The notes beneath the pieces are model-generated. The model was not told the DNA's origin, made no database searches, and saw only the letters and a list, made by a program, of their open reading frames with translations. The position numbers and the translations under genes are program-made. A DNA stretch of 64,000 nucleotides, taken from contig CBDCZF010000034.1 in the NCBI GenBank assembly GCA_965224225.1, positions 62,001 to 126,000 on the forward strand, read 5' to 3'. Source of the stretch: CAJQQK01 sp965224225 (GTDB lineage: Bacteria; Pseudomonadota; Alphaproteobacteria; Rhizobiales; Hyphomicrobiaceae). Position 1 is the stretch's first letter. Every line of letters starts with the position of its first letter. This document shows, in pieces, positions 9,552-17,934 of the stretch.

Positions 9552-10544
9552 ATGGAACCCAAAGCTGACACCACATTGCAGATCGGCATTGCCCGCAACG
9601 ACCGCATGCTGCCGCTGCTGCTGGGTGACGTCACCGTTGATGGCTACCGGCTCGCGTTCTCGCAAGCCCAACCGAGCGAGATCTTCTGGCGCGCATTGCA
9701 GGAAGGCGCGTTCGACGTCACCGAGATGTCGCTTGCCGCCCATTGCATTTTGATGTCGCGCGGCGAGAACCCGTTCGTCGGCATACCGGTCTTCACCTCC
9801 CGCATGTTTCGCCATGGTTCGGTTTTCATCTCGGACCGCTCCGGCATCTCATCGCCCGCAGAACTTGCAGGACGACGGATCGGCGTGCCCGAATACCAGA
9901 TGACGGCCGCCGTATGGATGCGCGGCATCCTTCAGGACGACTACGGTGTCACTGCCGATAGCGTCGATTGGCTGACCGGCGGCGTGAACCGGCCCGGACG
10001 ACTGGAGCGGCTGGAACTCAGGACGCCGCCCCAATACCGCATCGAAAACATCGGACCCGAGCGAACGCTGGATGCCGTGCTGCGCTCAGGAGAGATCGAT
10101 GCCATCATGTCACCGGAGATCCCCGATGGTTTCAAGTGCAAGGAAGCCGGCGTCCGCCGCTTGTTCGTCGACCCGCGCGCTGCCGAGATGGACTACTATG
10201 CGCGAACCGGCATCTTCCCGATCATGCATCTCCTCGTCGTACGCCGCGACTGTTACGAGCGCCATCCGGACATCGCGCAGAAGCTTCTCGCAGCATTCCG
10301 CGAGGCACAGGCACAATCAATCGACCGCCTTTACGATGGCGATGCATTATACGTGATACTGCCCTGGCTGATCGCCGAGATCGAAGCGACCAGAGCGCTC
10401 ATGGGGGCCGAGTTCTGGCCCTACGGTGTCGCCGAAAACCGTCACGTCCTCGAAGCCTTTTTGCGGCATTTGCAGGATCAGGGACTGATCGACCGCCCGC
10501 TCGACATCGCCTCGTTGTTCGCGCCTGACCTGGCTTCATCCTGA
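9552..10544 (+). CDS. 4,5-dihydroxyphthalate decarboxylase-like (Pht5-type) protein
   Basis: A 330-residue protein similar throughout to 4,5-dihydroxyphthalate decarboxylases of phthalate degradation, a family built on the periplasmic-binding-protein fold. Visible family features are the LPLLLGDVTVDGYRL opening, the FDVTEMSLAAHCIL block, and FVGIPVFTSRMFRH followed by the SSPAELAGRRIGVPEYQMTA segment. There is no signal peptide, consistent with a cytoplasmic enzyme rather than a transporter component. Neighbours do not include a recognisable phthalate dioxygenase, so the true substrate may be another aromatic or enol acid. The family is clear; the reaction is inferred. Confidence 0.82.
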   Translation: MEPKADTTLQIGIARNDRMLPLLLGDVTVDGYRLAFSQAQPSEIFWRALQEGAFDVTEMSLAAHCILMSRGENPFVGIPVFTSRMFRHGSVFISDRSGISSPAELAGRRIGVPEYQMTAAVWMRGILQDDYGVTADSVDWLTGGVNRPGRLERLELRTPPQYRIENIGPERTLDAVLRSGEIDAIMSPEIPDGFKCKEAGVRRLFVDPRAAEMDYYARTGIFPIMHLLVVRRDCYERHPDIAQKLLAAFREAQAQSIDRLYDGDALYVILPWLIAEIEATRALMGAEFWPYGVAENRHVLEAFLRHLQDQGLIDRPLDIASLFAPDLASS

Positions 10545-10630
10545 GCACGACGACTGTTTGAACTTGATCCGGGCGGCGGCATGGGATTGATGGGCAGTGA
10601 AGTCGCATAACCGAACCTTGGGAGGCAGAC

Positions 10631-11392
10631 ATGGATCTCGGGCTGGCAGGCAAACGGGCGATCGTGACAGGCGGCACACGCGGGATCGGGCGGCGGATCG
10701 TCGATTTGCTCGCTGCCGAAGGCTGCCACGTCGGCTTGTGTGCGAGGAGCCCTGCCGAAGTTGAGCAGGCCGTCAATGAGATCAAGACCGACGGTCTGAC
10801 CATCATTGGCGGCGCTGTCGACGTCGGCAACGACGGGGAACTGCGCCAATGGATCACGGAAACGGCAACCGCACTCGGCGGCCTGGACATCCTCATCCCG
10901 AATGCCAGCGCCCTCGTTGGCGGTGCAGATGTCGACGCCTGGCGCCGAGGGCTCGAGGTCGACATCCTGGGAACGGTCCGCGCTGTTGAAGCCTCACTGC
11001 CGTTTCTCGAAGCATCGGATGCCGCGTCGATCGTCGGCATTTCCAGCACGGCGGCGATCAACACGGCTGCCGGCGTGCGCGCCTACAGCGGCGTCAAGGC
11101 CGCACTGATCAGCTACCTCTCCGGCCTCAGCACCAATCTCGCGGCCAAGGGCATCAGGGCCAACACCGTCTCTCCCGGCGCGATCTTCTTCGAAGGCGGC
11201 GTCTGGGACGTGCGCAAGCGCGAGGCACCGGACGCCTATGCTGCCGCCGTCGCACGGTGTCCGCTGGGCCGGCTTGGTACGCCCGAGGAAGTGGCGAATG
11301 CAGCCGTCTTCCTGGCGAGCCCAGCTGCAAGCTACATCAGCGGTGCCAACCTGGTCGTCGACGGCGCTGCAACCACGCGTATTCAGTACTGA
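10631..11392 (+). CDS. SDR family oxidoreductase
   Basis: A 253-residue short-chain dehydrogenase of the 3-oxoacyl-ACP-reductase-like group. It has TGGTRGIGRRI for NAD(P) binding, Arg in CARSPAEV (often NADP preference), a modified NAS instead of NAG (IPNASALVGG), and the catalytic Ser (GISSTAAI) and YSGVKAAL (Tyr, Lys). The C-terminal SGANLVVDGA block is typical. GGGAGG precedes the ATG. It belongs to the plus-strand catabolic run, 86 bp after the decarboxylase-like gene and 34 bp before the LLM oxidoreductase. The substrate is unknown. Confidence 0.88.
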   Translation: MDLGLAGKRAIVTGGTRGIGRRIVDLLAAEGCHVGLCARSPAEVEQAVNEIKTDGLTIIGGAVDVGNDGELRQWITETATALGGLDILIPNASALVGGADVDAWRRGLEVDILGTVRAVEASLPFLEASDAASIVGISSTAAINTAAGVRAYSGVKAALISYLSGLSTNLAAKGIRANTVSPGAIFFEGGVWDVRKREAPDAYAAAVARCPLGRLGTPEEVANAAVFLASPAASYISGANLVVDGAATTRIQY

Positions 11393-11426
11393 TCTGGCAA
11401 TCGTCGGCGGACAAGGAGTCCTGGCC

Positions 11427-12467
11427 ATGAAACTCGGCATCTTACTTGGCTACAAGGGCGCCCCCGGTGGTCCCGACATGGGCCTTGTCCTGGAGGCCGA
11501 ACGTCTCGGCTACGATTCGGCTTGGACCAGCGAGGCCTGGGGCGCGGATGCCGTCTCACCGGCTGCCTGGGTGCTGGCCCGCACATCGAAAATCAACGTC
11601 GGCACCGGCATTATGCAGATGTCGGCCAGAACGCCATCGTGTGCCGCCATGACGGCGATGTCGCTACAGGCGATGTCCGGCAACCGGTTCCGTCTCGGCA
11701 TCGGGCCTTCCGGCCCGCAGGTGATCGAGGGCTGGCATGGCGAGGTATTCGGCAAACCTCTGAAGCGGACGCGCGAATACATCGCCGTCATCCGCCAGAT
11801 CTTCGCCCGCGAAAAGCCGCTCGAATTCGACGGTGAGTTCTATCAGATCCCGAACACCGGACCGGGTACGACCGGCCTCGGCAAGGCGCTCAAGTCGATC
11901 ATGCATCCCGATCCGTCGCTCAGGATCTACACCGGATCGTTCACGCCGGCCGGACTGCGCACGGCCGGTGCCGTTGCCGACGGCGTGCAGCCGATCTTCA
12001 TGATCCCAGAGCGCGCCGACCTCGTGCGCAAGAGCGTCGAAGAAGGCCGCGTCAAGGCCGGCAGGAGCACGGATCTCGCCGACTTCGACATCGCCCCGTT
12101 CGTGCGCATTCAAATGGGCGACGACCTCGAAGCCTGCCGCGACGTCATCCGGAACGAATTGGCGTTCTACATCGGCGGCATGGGTGCTCGGAATAAGAAC
12201 TTCTACAACGACTACACCAAGCAGCTCGGCTACGAAGAGGCGGCAGTCAAGATCCAGGATGCCTTCCTCGCCGGCCGTCGCACCGAGGCTGCCGCCGCCG
12301 TACCCAATGAGCTGATCGATGCCACATCACTGGTCGGTCCGCCGGACCGCATCAGCGACCGGCTGCAGGTCTGGAAGGCGGCATCTCGAGACCGCAGTGT
12401 CGGTTCGATCCTGATGGGCATCAGGGATGTCGAAACGCTGCGCGTCGTTGCCGAGGCTGCCGCATAG
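11427..12467 (+). CDS. LLM class flavin-dependent oxidoreductase
   Basis: A 346-residue luciferase-like (TIM barrel) enzyme using F420 or FMN. The N-terminus (MKLGILLGYKG), the AERLGYDSAWTSEAWGADAV segment, the VGTGIMQMSARTPSCAAM strand, and FRLGIGPSGPQVIEGWHG match the F420-type/methylene-H4MPT reductase-like subgroup of bacterial LLM proteins. In bacteria such enzymes often oxidise or oxygenate xenobiotic or terpenoid substrates. AAGGAG lies 8 bases before the ATG; the open frame extends upstream into the SDR without homology. It is the last gene of the plus-strand run and converges on the alpha/beta hydrolase gene. Confidence 0.88.
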   Translation: MKLGILLGYKGAPGGPDMGLVLEAERLGYDSAWTSEAWGADAVSPAAWVLARTSKINVGTGIMQMSARTPSCAAMTAMSLQAMSGNRFRLGIGPSGPQVIEGWHGEVFGKPLKRTREYIAVIRQIFAREKPLEFDGEFYQIPNTGPGTTGLGKALKSIMHPDPSLRIYTGSFTPAGLRTAGAVADGVQPIFMIPERADLVRKSVEEGRVKAGRSTDLADFDIAPFVRIQMGDDLEACRDVIRNELAFYIGGMGARNKNFYNDYTKQLGYEEAAVKIQDAFLAGRRTEAAAAVPNELIDATSLVGPPDRISDRLQVWKAASRDRSVGSILMGIRDVETLRVVAEAAA

Positions 12468-12510
12468 CTGCAACCAGACCTTTGACCGTGATCCGAGCCG
12501 AGGCACCCGG

Positions 12511-13278
12511 CTATTCGCCGGCCGACGCCCGCACGGCCGGCGTATTGCACTGCATAAAGTTCCGGATGTGGCGCAAGGCGAGCGCGATCTTGCGGTCGTT
12601 TTCCTTCCACGGGTAGAGACTGACCTGCGCGTTGGGCGCCAGCATCGCAGTCTCCATGGCGGCTGCATAAGGATGGGCCGGGATATCGTCCGGCAGGATC
12701 AGCACCGGCGTCTCGCAGTTGCGCACGAAATCGCGGTTGACAGTGAACACGAAATCAGCCCGCTTGGTGTACATGTTGTTGAGATACTCGGCGGCCATGT
12801 CCATCGTGACCTCGGGTCTCCGCTCGCAAAACTGCGGCGCCCAGCCGTTGATGTTGTTGCGATAGAAGATATCCGGTGCGCTCGAATTGTAGCCGCTCGG
12901 GTGCACGAGCACGGCGGAGACGACGCGCGCGCTGGCACGCTTCAATAGGTTCCAGATCAGCGGCCCGCCGATGCAGAAACCGAGCACCATGAATTGGTCG
13001 ATACCGAGATGGTCTATCAGTGCCAGCTGGTCATCCGTGAAGCCGTCCCAGGTCCGCTCGATTTCGAGCGGACCTTCCGAACGGCCGCCGTTGGCGTTTC
13101 GCAGATCGATTGCGATCACGCGATGGGTATCGCTGAATTCCTCGAGCGGATTGAAGGCATGGTTGGCGAGCCCGGCGATGGTCGCATTGAGCCCGCCACC
13201 CGGAATGACCAGCAACGGAAAACCGGAGCCTGCCTCCTCGTAGTGAATCTTCACGGCACCGTTTTCATAGATTGGCAT
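12511..13278 (-). CDS. Alpha/beta hydrolase with a cysteine nucleophile elbow
   Basis: A 255-residue alpha/beta hydrolase. The oxyanion strand PLLVIPGGGLNA and the DLRNANGGRS loop are normal, but the nucleophile elbow reads GFCIGG, so Cys102 takes the place usually held by Ser. A Cys nucleophile is known in dienelactone hydrolases, and that hints at lactone or ester substrates. Candidate acid and base are the Asp pair in ILPDDIP and the His in LRHIRNF. AAGGA lies 8 bases before the ATG; an in-frame ATG 15 codons earlier precedes the domain. It is the only gene of the minus-strand run that ends head-on against the LLM gene. Confidence 0.85.
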   Translation of the reverse strand: MPIYENGAVKIHYEEAGSGFPLLVIPGGGLNATIAGLANHAFNPLEEFSDTHRVIAIDLRNANGGRSEGPLEIERTWDGFTDDQLALIDHLGIDQFMVLGFCIGGPLIWNLLKRASARVVSAVLVHPSGYNSSAPDIFYRNNINGWAPQFCERRPEVTMDMAAEYLNNMYTKRADFVFTVNRDFVRNCETPVLILPDDIPAHPYAAAMETAMLAPNAQVSLYPWKENDRKIALALRHIRNFMQCNTPAVRASAGE

Positions 13279-13426
13279 CACCGAATTCCTTGCCTCTTGC
13301 AAACCCAGATCAGATCTAATCAATGATATCCTTGACCCAGAAGTTGATTCCCAAACGGCCCGTCATTCACGCGCGGGCGCACCGCAGTCCGGGCAAAGTT
13401 TGCACCGCAGAAGACACAACCTCAGT

Positions 13427-13520
13427 CGTCATCCCCACGCAGGTGGGGACCCAATTGCCTCTCCGCTTGCTCAGTGCCGGCGGATGGTCGCTTAGGTTCC
13501 GGCCTACGCGGGAATGACGG
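13427..13520. repeat. REP-like palindromic element
   Basis: About 94 bp whose ends are inverted copies: CGTCATCCCCACGCAGGTGG at the left and, on the other strand, CGTCATTCCCGCGTAGGCCG at the right. Elements with these CGTCATTCCCGCG ends are widespread intergenic repeats in proteobacterial genomes. It fills the 327-bp gap between the hydrolase and MBL genes; the rest of that gap shows no gene. On RNA it could form a hairpin. Confidence 0.75.
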
Positions 13521-13605
13521 AGTGTGCGGTGGCAGTCCAGCCCGTCTCGCATGCGCCCAACTGTGAAAATTCCTCCTCGGATCAAGGTCATCAATCGCGC
13601 ACACA

Positions 13606-14487
13606 TCACACGTCATGCTCCCAGGCAGCCGGGATCAGCCGATAGCCCGAACCCTCTTTGACGAGATGCGAGAAGCCCGGAAAATGAAGATGCATGCCGG
13701 TTACCAGAACCCCGTCCGTTGCAGCCATATCGAACACCGCCCGGCGCGATGCTTCCGCGCCAGCGATATCGACGTCGAAGGCCATGCAGGCCTCGGGCCG
13801 CGCCGTCTGCACTTCGGGGACGTGGACGATGTCACCCCAGATCAGCAGCTGATCGTCACCTGAAGCAATGAGGTATGTGGTATGGCCAGGGGTGTGGCCA
13901 GGGCGGGGGATGGCGGTGATGCTGGGGAAAACCTCACCTTCGCCTGCAAACGTCGTCATGCGATCGGCGTAGGGTGCGATCTGATCCCGGGTCAGCTGAA
14001 AGAACAGCGTCTTTTCGCGCTCATTGCCGCGCGCCATGGCGGCATCATCATTCCAGTGTCGGGGTTCGTTTTCATGCACGATCAGTTCGGCATTCTCGAA
14101 AATGCGCTGCCCCGTCTCCTCGTCTGTCAGGCCGGCGGAGTGATCGGGGTGCATATGGGTCAGCAGGATTGCCTCGATGTCGCCGGGCGCAACACCGGCT
14201 GCGGCCAGGTTCCGGAGCTGGCGGCCGGCCGTTGCCTGCATGAACGGCCCGCAACCGGTTTCCATCAGCGCCGTGCGTCCGCCCGTTTGGATGAGAAAGG
14301 TGTTGACCGCAGTACGCCTGGCCGGCCGGAAGTTCGCCGTCAGGATATCGCGCGCTTCGCCCGTATCGATGTTGCGCAGCACCTCGAGATCACCGTCGAG
14401 GAAACCGTCGGCAATCGCGGTGATCACGATATCGCCAACCCTGCGCCGGTAGACGCCCGGCACCTGGGAGTGGGGCAAATCGGACAT
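13606..14487 (-). CDS. MBL-fold metallo-hydrolase
   Basis: A 293-residue metallo-beta-lactamase-fold enzyme. The zinc motif is HMHPDH at 111-116, with a further His in PRPGHTPGHTTYL, Asp in LIWGDIVHV and a terminal His in TGMHLHFPGF, so a two-metal site is complete. The overall pattern fits the lactonase/arylsulfatase-like subgroup common in catabolic clusters. There is no signal peptide. It is the downstream gene of the minus-strand monooxygenase/ThDP/dehydrogenase run, with only 48 bp to the SDR upstream. Ring opening of a lactone is a plausible role, but the substrate is not visible. Confidence 0.88.
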   Translation of the reverse strand: MSDLPHSQVPGVYRRRVGDIVITAIADGFLDGDLEVLRNIDTGEARDILTANFRPARRTAVNTFLIQTGGRTALMETGCGPFMQATAGRQLRNLAAAGVAPGDIEAILLTHMHPDHSAGLTDEETGQRIFENAELIVHENEPRHWNDDAAMARGNEREKTLFFQLTRDQIAPYADRMTTFAGEGEVFPSITAIPRPGHTPGHTTYLIASGDDQLLIWGDIVHVPEVQTARPEACMAFDVDIAGAEASRRAVFDMAATDGVLVTGMHLHFPGFSHLVKEGSGYRLIPAAWEHDV

Positions 14488-14535
14488 GTCTGTATTCCTT
14501 GATTTCGCCTCGAAATGATTAGCTCGGCTTGCCGC

Positions 14536-15297
14536 CTACAACGTCAGCCCACCGTCGACAATGACCGTCTGTCCGGTCACCATCGCGCCGCCCGCACACA
14601 GGAACAGCACGACCTCGGCGATGTCCTCCGGTTCGCAGCGCCGCTTGAGTACTGCCCTCTCGATTGACGCCTGCTTACGTTCTTCCGGCCAGTCCTTCTG
14701 CCAGGGCGAGTTGACCGCACCGGGCGCCACGGCATTGACGCGCACGTCGGGACCGAGGCCACGGGCCAGCGAACGTGTCAGGCTGACAAGACCCGACTTG
14801 CTCGCCGAATAGGCCGAACTCGATCCTTGCTGGCCGGTGCCGGCGATCGAGGCGGTGTTGACGATTGCACCTTTCGACGCCTTGAGTGCCGACGCGGCAG
14901 CGCGTGCGCAGCGGTAAGGGCCGATCAGGTTTGTATTGAGGATCGCCTGCCAGAAGTCTTCATCAAGGCGGTCGAGATCAGCGGGCGGCACCGGCTGAGA
15001 GGCAACCGGCGTGCCGGCATTGTTGAAGAGATAGTCGAGGCCGCCCAGATCCTGGATCGCAGTCTCGACCATACGCTCAGCCTCACCTGGCACTGCGACG
15101 TTGCCGGGCGCCGCGATCACGTCGAGGCCGTCGGCCTTGAGGCGGGCGACCTGCTCGGGCCCGCGCGCATCGTCTGCAAGATGATTGAGCGCCACCCTGG
15201 CGCCGGAACGCGCGAAGAGTTCCGCCGTTGCGAGACCGATGCCTGACGATGCGCCGGTCACCAGCGCGCGCCTACCGTTGAGATCTGCCGTGATCAT
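14536..15297 (-). CDS. SDR family oxidoreductase
   Basis: A 253-residue short-chain dehydrogenase with a full signature: TGASSGIGLATAELF, NNAG in YLFNNAGTP, Ser in VNTASIAG, YSASKSGL (Tyr, Lys) and the C-terminal VTGQTVIVDGGLTL. NHLADDARG at the end of beta-2 gives no clear cofactor preference. Its ATG overlaps the stop codon of the upstream 3-hydroxyacyl-CoA-dehydrogenase-type gene as ATGA, which indicates translational coupling in one operon. The substrate is unknown but probably a hydroxy intermediate of the same pathway. Confidence 0.9.
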   Translation of the reverse strand: MITADLNGRRALVTGASSGIGLATAELFARSGARVALNHLADDARGPEQVARLKADGLDVIAAPGNVAVPGEAERMVETAIQDLGGLDYLFNNAGTPVASQPVPPADLDRLDEDFWQAILNTNLIGPYRCARAAASALKASKGAIVNTASIAGTGQQGSSSAYSASKSGLVSLTRSLARGLGPDVRVNAVAPGAVNSPWQKDWPEERKQASIERAVLKRRCEPEDIAEVVLFLCAGGAMVTGQTVIVDGGLTL

Positions 15298-16250
15298 GCC
15301 TTGCGCTTCCTTTCGATGGCTTCGAGCGCGCGCTTCAGTTCGATCAACTCGACATCGCGCTCGCGGAACAGTTCTTCGGCAGGACGACCGCCGTAGTCGA
15401 AGAAGCCGGCACCGGCCATGACGCCGCCGCGGCCATCGGCGATCAGCTTTTCGAGCGTTGGTGAGGAACCGGTCACCTCGGGCGGATGATAGGTCTTGTT
15501 GGCAACCGCCCGGCGCATCATGTCGAGGCCCGTGAAATCAGCCTTGCGCAGCACGCCGAGCGTCGCAAACCTGAGCGCCAGGCCGTGACGGATCGAACGG
15601 TCGATATCGTCCGCTGTCACCAAACCCTCATCGAGCAGATGGAACACCTCGAGGTGCAAGGCGGCCTGCAAACGGTTGGCTACATAGCCTTCGATCATGG
15701 TCTTGAAGACGATCGGCTCCTTGCCCATGCCGGCATAGAGCGCGCGCATCTGCTCGATAACCTCGGGCTTTGTCTGGGGCCCTGGCGCCAGATCGACGAG
15801 ATCACAGATATATGGTGGCGTGTACCAATGCGCGATCAAAGTCATCGGCTGACGCCGGTCGGGCACGAGCGGAAAGATATCGAGATGCGAGGTGTTGGAG
15901 GCGATGATCGCATCCGCGTCGGCCGCATCATCGACCTCGGCATATACAGCGCGCTTCACATCCACGTTTTCAACGACAGCCTCGACGATCAGATCGGCGC
16001 CCGTCACCGTACCAGCGAGACTCGCCACCGTCGTGATCCGGTCGAGCACGCCCTGGCGGTCGGCCTCCGTGAAGGCACCGGCTGCAACCAGCGTATCGAG
16101 GGCGCTGGCGATCAGCGCCGGGGCGCGGTCGAGCGAAGCCGGGTTGTTGTCGGTGATCCTGACATCGAGACCGCCAGCGGCATGGACGAGGGCGAGCGCA
16201 TGACCCATGGTTCCGGCACCGAGGATGCCGACGGATTTCAGTTCACGCAT
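15294..16250 (-). CDS. 3-hydroxyacyl-CoA dehydrogenase family protein
   Basis: A 318-residue stand-alone member of the 3HCDH superfamily, the size of lambda-crystallin/L-carnitine dehydrogenase types rather than the fused FadB. The NAD motif is GAGTMG (11-16). The catalytic residues are Ser121 in SNTSHLDI and His141 in AHWYTPPYICDLVD. The HWYTPPY variant of the usual HFFNPP suggests a substrate other than a straight acyl-CoA. The C-terminal helical domain holds IEGYVANRLQAALHLEVF. The start at 16250 has CCTCCCG-complementary GGGAGG nearby overlapping the end of the ThDP gene by 8 bp. It is part of a tightly coupled operon. Confidence 0.88.
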   Translation of the reverse strand: MRELKSVGILGAGTMGHALALVHAAGGLDVRITDNNPASLDRAPALIASALDTLVAAGAFTEADRQGVLDRITTVASLAGTVTGADLIVEAVVENVDVKRAVYAEVDDAADADAIIASNTSHLDIFPLVPDRRQPMTLIAHWYTPPYICDLVDLAPGPQTKPEVIEQMRALYAGMGKEPIVFKTMIEGYVANRLQAALHLEVFHLLDEGLVTADDIDRSIRHGLALRFATLGVLRKADFTGLDMMRRAVANKTYHPPEVTGSSPTLEKLIADGRGGVMAGAGFFDYGGRPAEELFRERDVELIELKRALEAIERKRKA

Positions 16251-17934
16251 CGGGAGGACTCCAGGCATCGGGGCCGCGCGATTCCATCGATGTCGCGACA
16301 TCGACGACGACCGGTGCAGCCATGTTGAGGGCGCGGTCGAGCGCCGGGGCGATTTCGTCTGGTTGCTCGACACGAAGACCTTCGCAGCCGAAGGCACGCG
16401 CGACGTCGGCGAAGTTGGTCGGACCGTGGCGGAGCAACTCGTCCGGATTGCCTGGCCGCTCACCCTGCATGGCACGGACACGATAAAGGCCCTGGCCGAA
16501 GCAGGCGTTGTTGTTGACGACCACGACGACGGGAACATCCATCCGGCGCGCCGTCTCGAGTTCGGCGAGGTGATAGTAGAACGCACCATCGCCGCAGAAC
16601 ACAACGACGGGCCGGTCGGGAGCCGCACACTTCGCCCCCATCGCCGCCGGGAACGCCCAGCCAAGCGAGCCGGCAGCCCTGAGGTACGTCTGGGTCTGGT
16701 GGCGCAATTCAACCAGCGTTCCGGTCCAGATGCCCGAATAACCAGTGTCGGCGACCAGGATGCCGTCCTCGGGCAATGCATCGCTCAATGCTGCGCACAA
16801 TCGGTCGACGTGCAGCGGCGTCTCGTTCGATGTCCGGAATTGAGCCCGCGTCTCGAACCAGGCCTCGTAGCGCGCCCGGGCATCCTTCGCCCACTCCGTC
16901 CAGCCGGAGGCCGGCGAAGACACCGCCGCGTCAAGGTCTTCAAGCGCCAGCCTCGGGTCGCCGCAGACACCCGTCACGTCCGGATAGTTACGGCCAATCT
17001 CGCGGGCGTCGAGATCGATCTGGATGATCGGGATAGCCGACCCCGGCACCGTCCAGTTGTTGGTCACCTGATCGCCTGTGTGCGAGCCGACATAGACGAC
17101 GAGATCCGCTTCATGCACGAGCTGGTTGGTGATTGCCGCCGAATACGTGCCGACCACGCCGATATGCAGCGGATGGGTGGTTGTCACGATACCGCGGCCA
17201 CCGAGCGAGGTTGCAACCGGAATCGACAGGCGCTCGGCCAATGCCTTGAGCGCGGCATGTGCGCCGGACTGCTGCGCACCGGTGCCGATCACGAACACCG
17301 GCTTTGAAGCACCCGCGAGGCGCTTCGCGGCAGCCTCGATCTCATCTGCCGCAGCGCGCGGGCGATGGCGGTTGAGCTTCGAGAGCTCCGGTGAAGGCTT
17401 CGATGGGTTCGGCACGAATGCCGTCTCGATCAACTCGGCCTGTAGCCCCGCAAAATCGAGATGCGCCGGCCGCGGTGAGCCTTCGGTCGCTTCACGCATC
17501 GCCTGCGCGAGCAGCAGCGGCAACTGGCCCGCCTCGTCGACGTTGGCCTGGAACTTGGTCACGGGCTGGAACAGCGGCGCGTGAATCAGTTCCTGATAGG
17601 CGTTGCGATGCTGGAACATCGGCTGCTTGCGCCCCGTCAGTGCCAGCACCGGGGCGCGATGCAGATAGGCATCCTGCAGGCCCGAAGCGAGATTGGCGGC
17701 GCCGACGGATTGCGCCATGCATACACCGAGACCATTGCGCACGCGCGCATAACCATCTGCCATGTAGGCGGCAGCCTTCTCCGAATGCGTCAGCATGCGC
17801 TTGACGCCGAGATCCTCGAACTCGATCAGCGCCCGGCGCAGGATCGCATCGATAAAGAACACATGATCGATACCGCATTCGGCAATCGATTCTGCGAGAT
17901 AGCGCGCGCCCGTGATCTGGTTGCTGGTTGTCAT
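16243..17934 (-). CDS. Thiamine diphosphate-dependent enzyme (acetolactate synthase/decarboxylase-like)
   Basis: A 563-residue ThDP enzyme with all three domains: the N-terminal PYR domain carries catalytic Glu52 in LTHSEKAAAYMADGYAR, the central domain follows, and the PP domain has GDGAFYYHLAELE with NNN about 25 residues later, the Mg-ThDP motif. It resembles acetolactate-synthase-like proteins of catabolic clusters, which act as 2-oxoacid decarboxylases, lyases or carboligases. No fused FAD-specific features were recognised. Its start codon overlaps the upstream monooxygenase stop (ATGA), so the two are translationally coupled. It could cleave a 2-oxo or 2-hydroxyacyl intermediate; the reaction is inferred only. 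Confidence 0.88.
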   Translation of the reverse strand: MTTSNQITGARYLAESIAECGIDHVFFIDAILRRALIEFEDLGVKRMLTHSEKAAAYMADGYARVRNGLGVCMAQSVGAANLASGLQDAYLHRAPVLALTGRKQPMFQHRNAYQELIHAPLFQPVTKFQANVDEAGQLPLLLAQAMREATEGSPRPAHLDFAGLQAELIETAFVPNPSKPSPELSKLNRHRPRAAADEIEAAAKRLAGASKPVFVIGTGAQQSGAHAALKALAERLSIPVATSLGGRGIVTTTHPLHIGVVGTYSAAITNQLVHEADLVVYVGSHTGDQVTNNWTVPGSAIPIIQIDLDAREIGRNYPDVTGVCGDPRLALEDLDAAVSSPASGWTEWAKDARARYEAWFETRAQFRTSNETPLHVDRLCAALSDALPEDGILVADTGYSGIWTGTLVELRHQTQTYLRAAGSLGWAFPAAMGAKCAAPDRPVVVFCGDGAFYYHLAELETARRMDVPVVVVVNNNACFGQGLYRVRAMQGERPGNPDELLRHGPTNFADVARAFGCEGLRVEQPDEIAPALDRALNMAAPVVVDVATSMESRGPDAWSPPDA

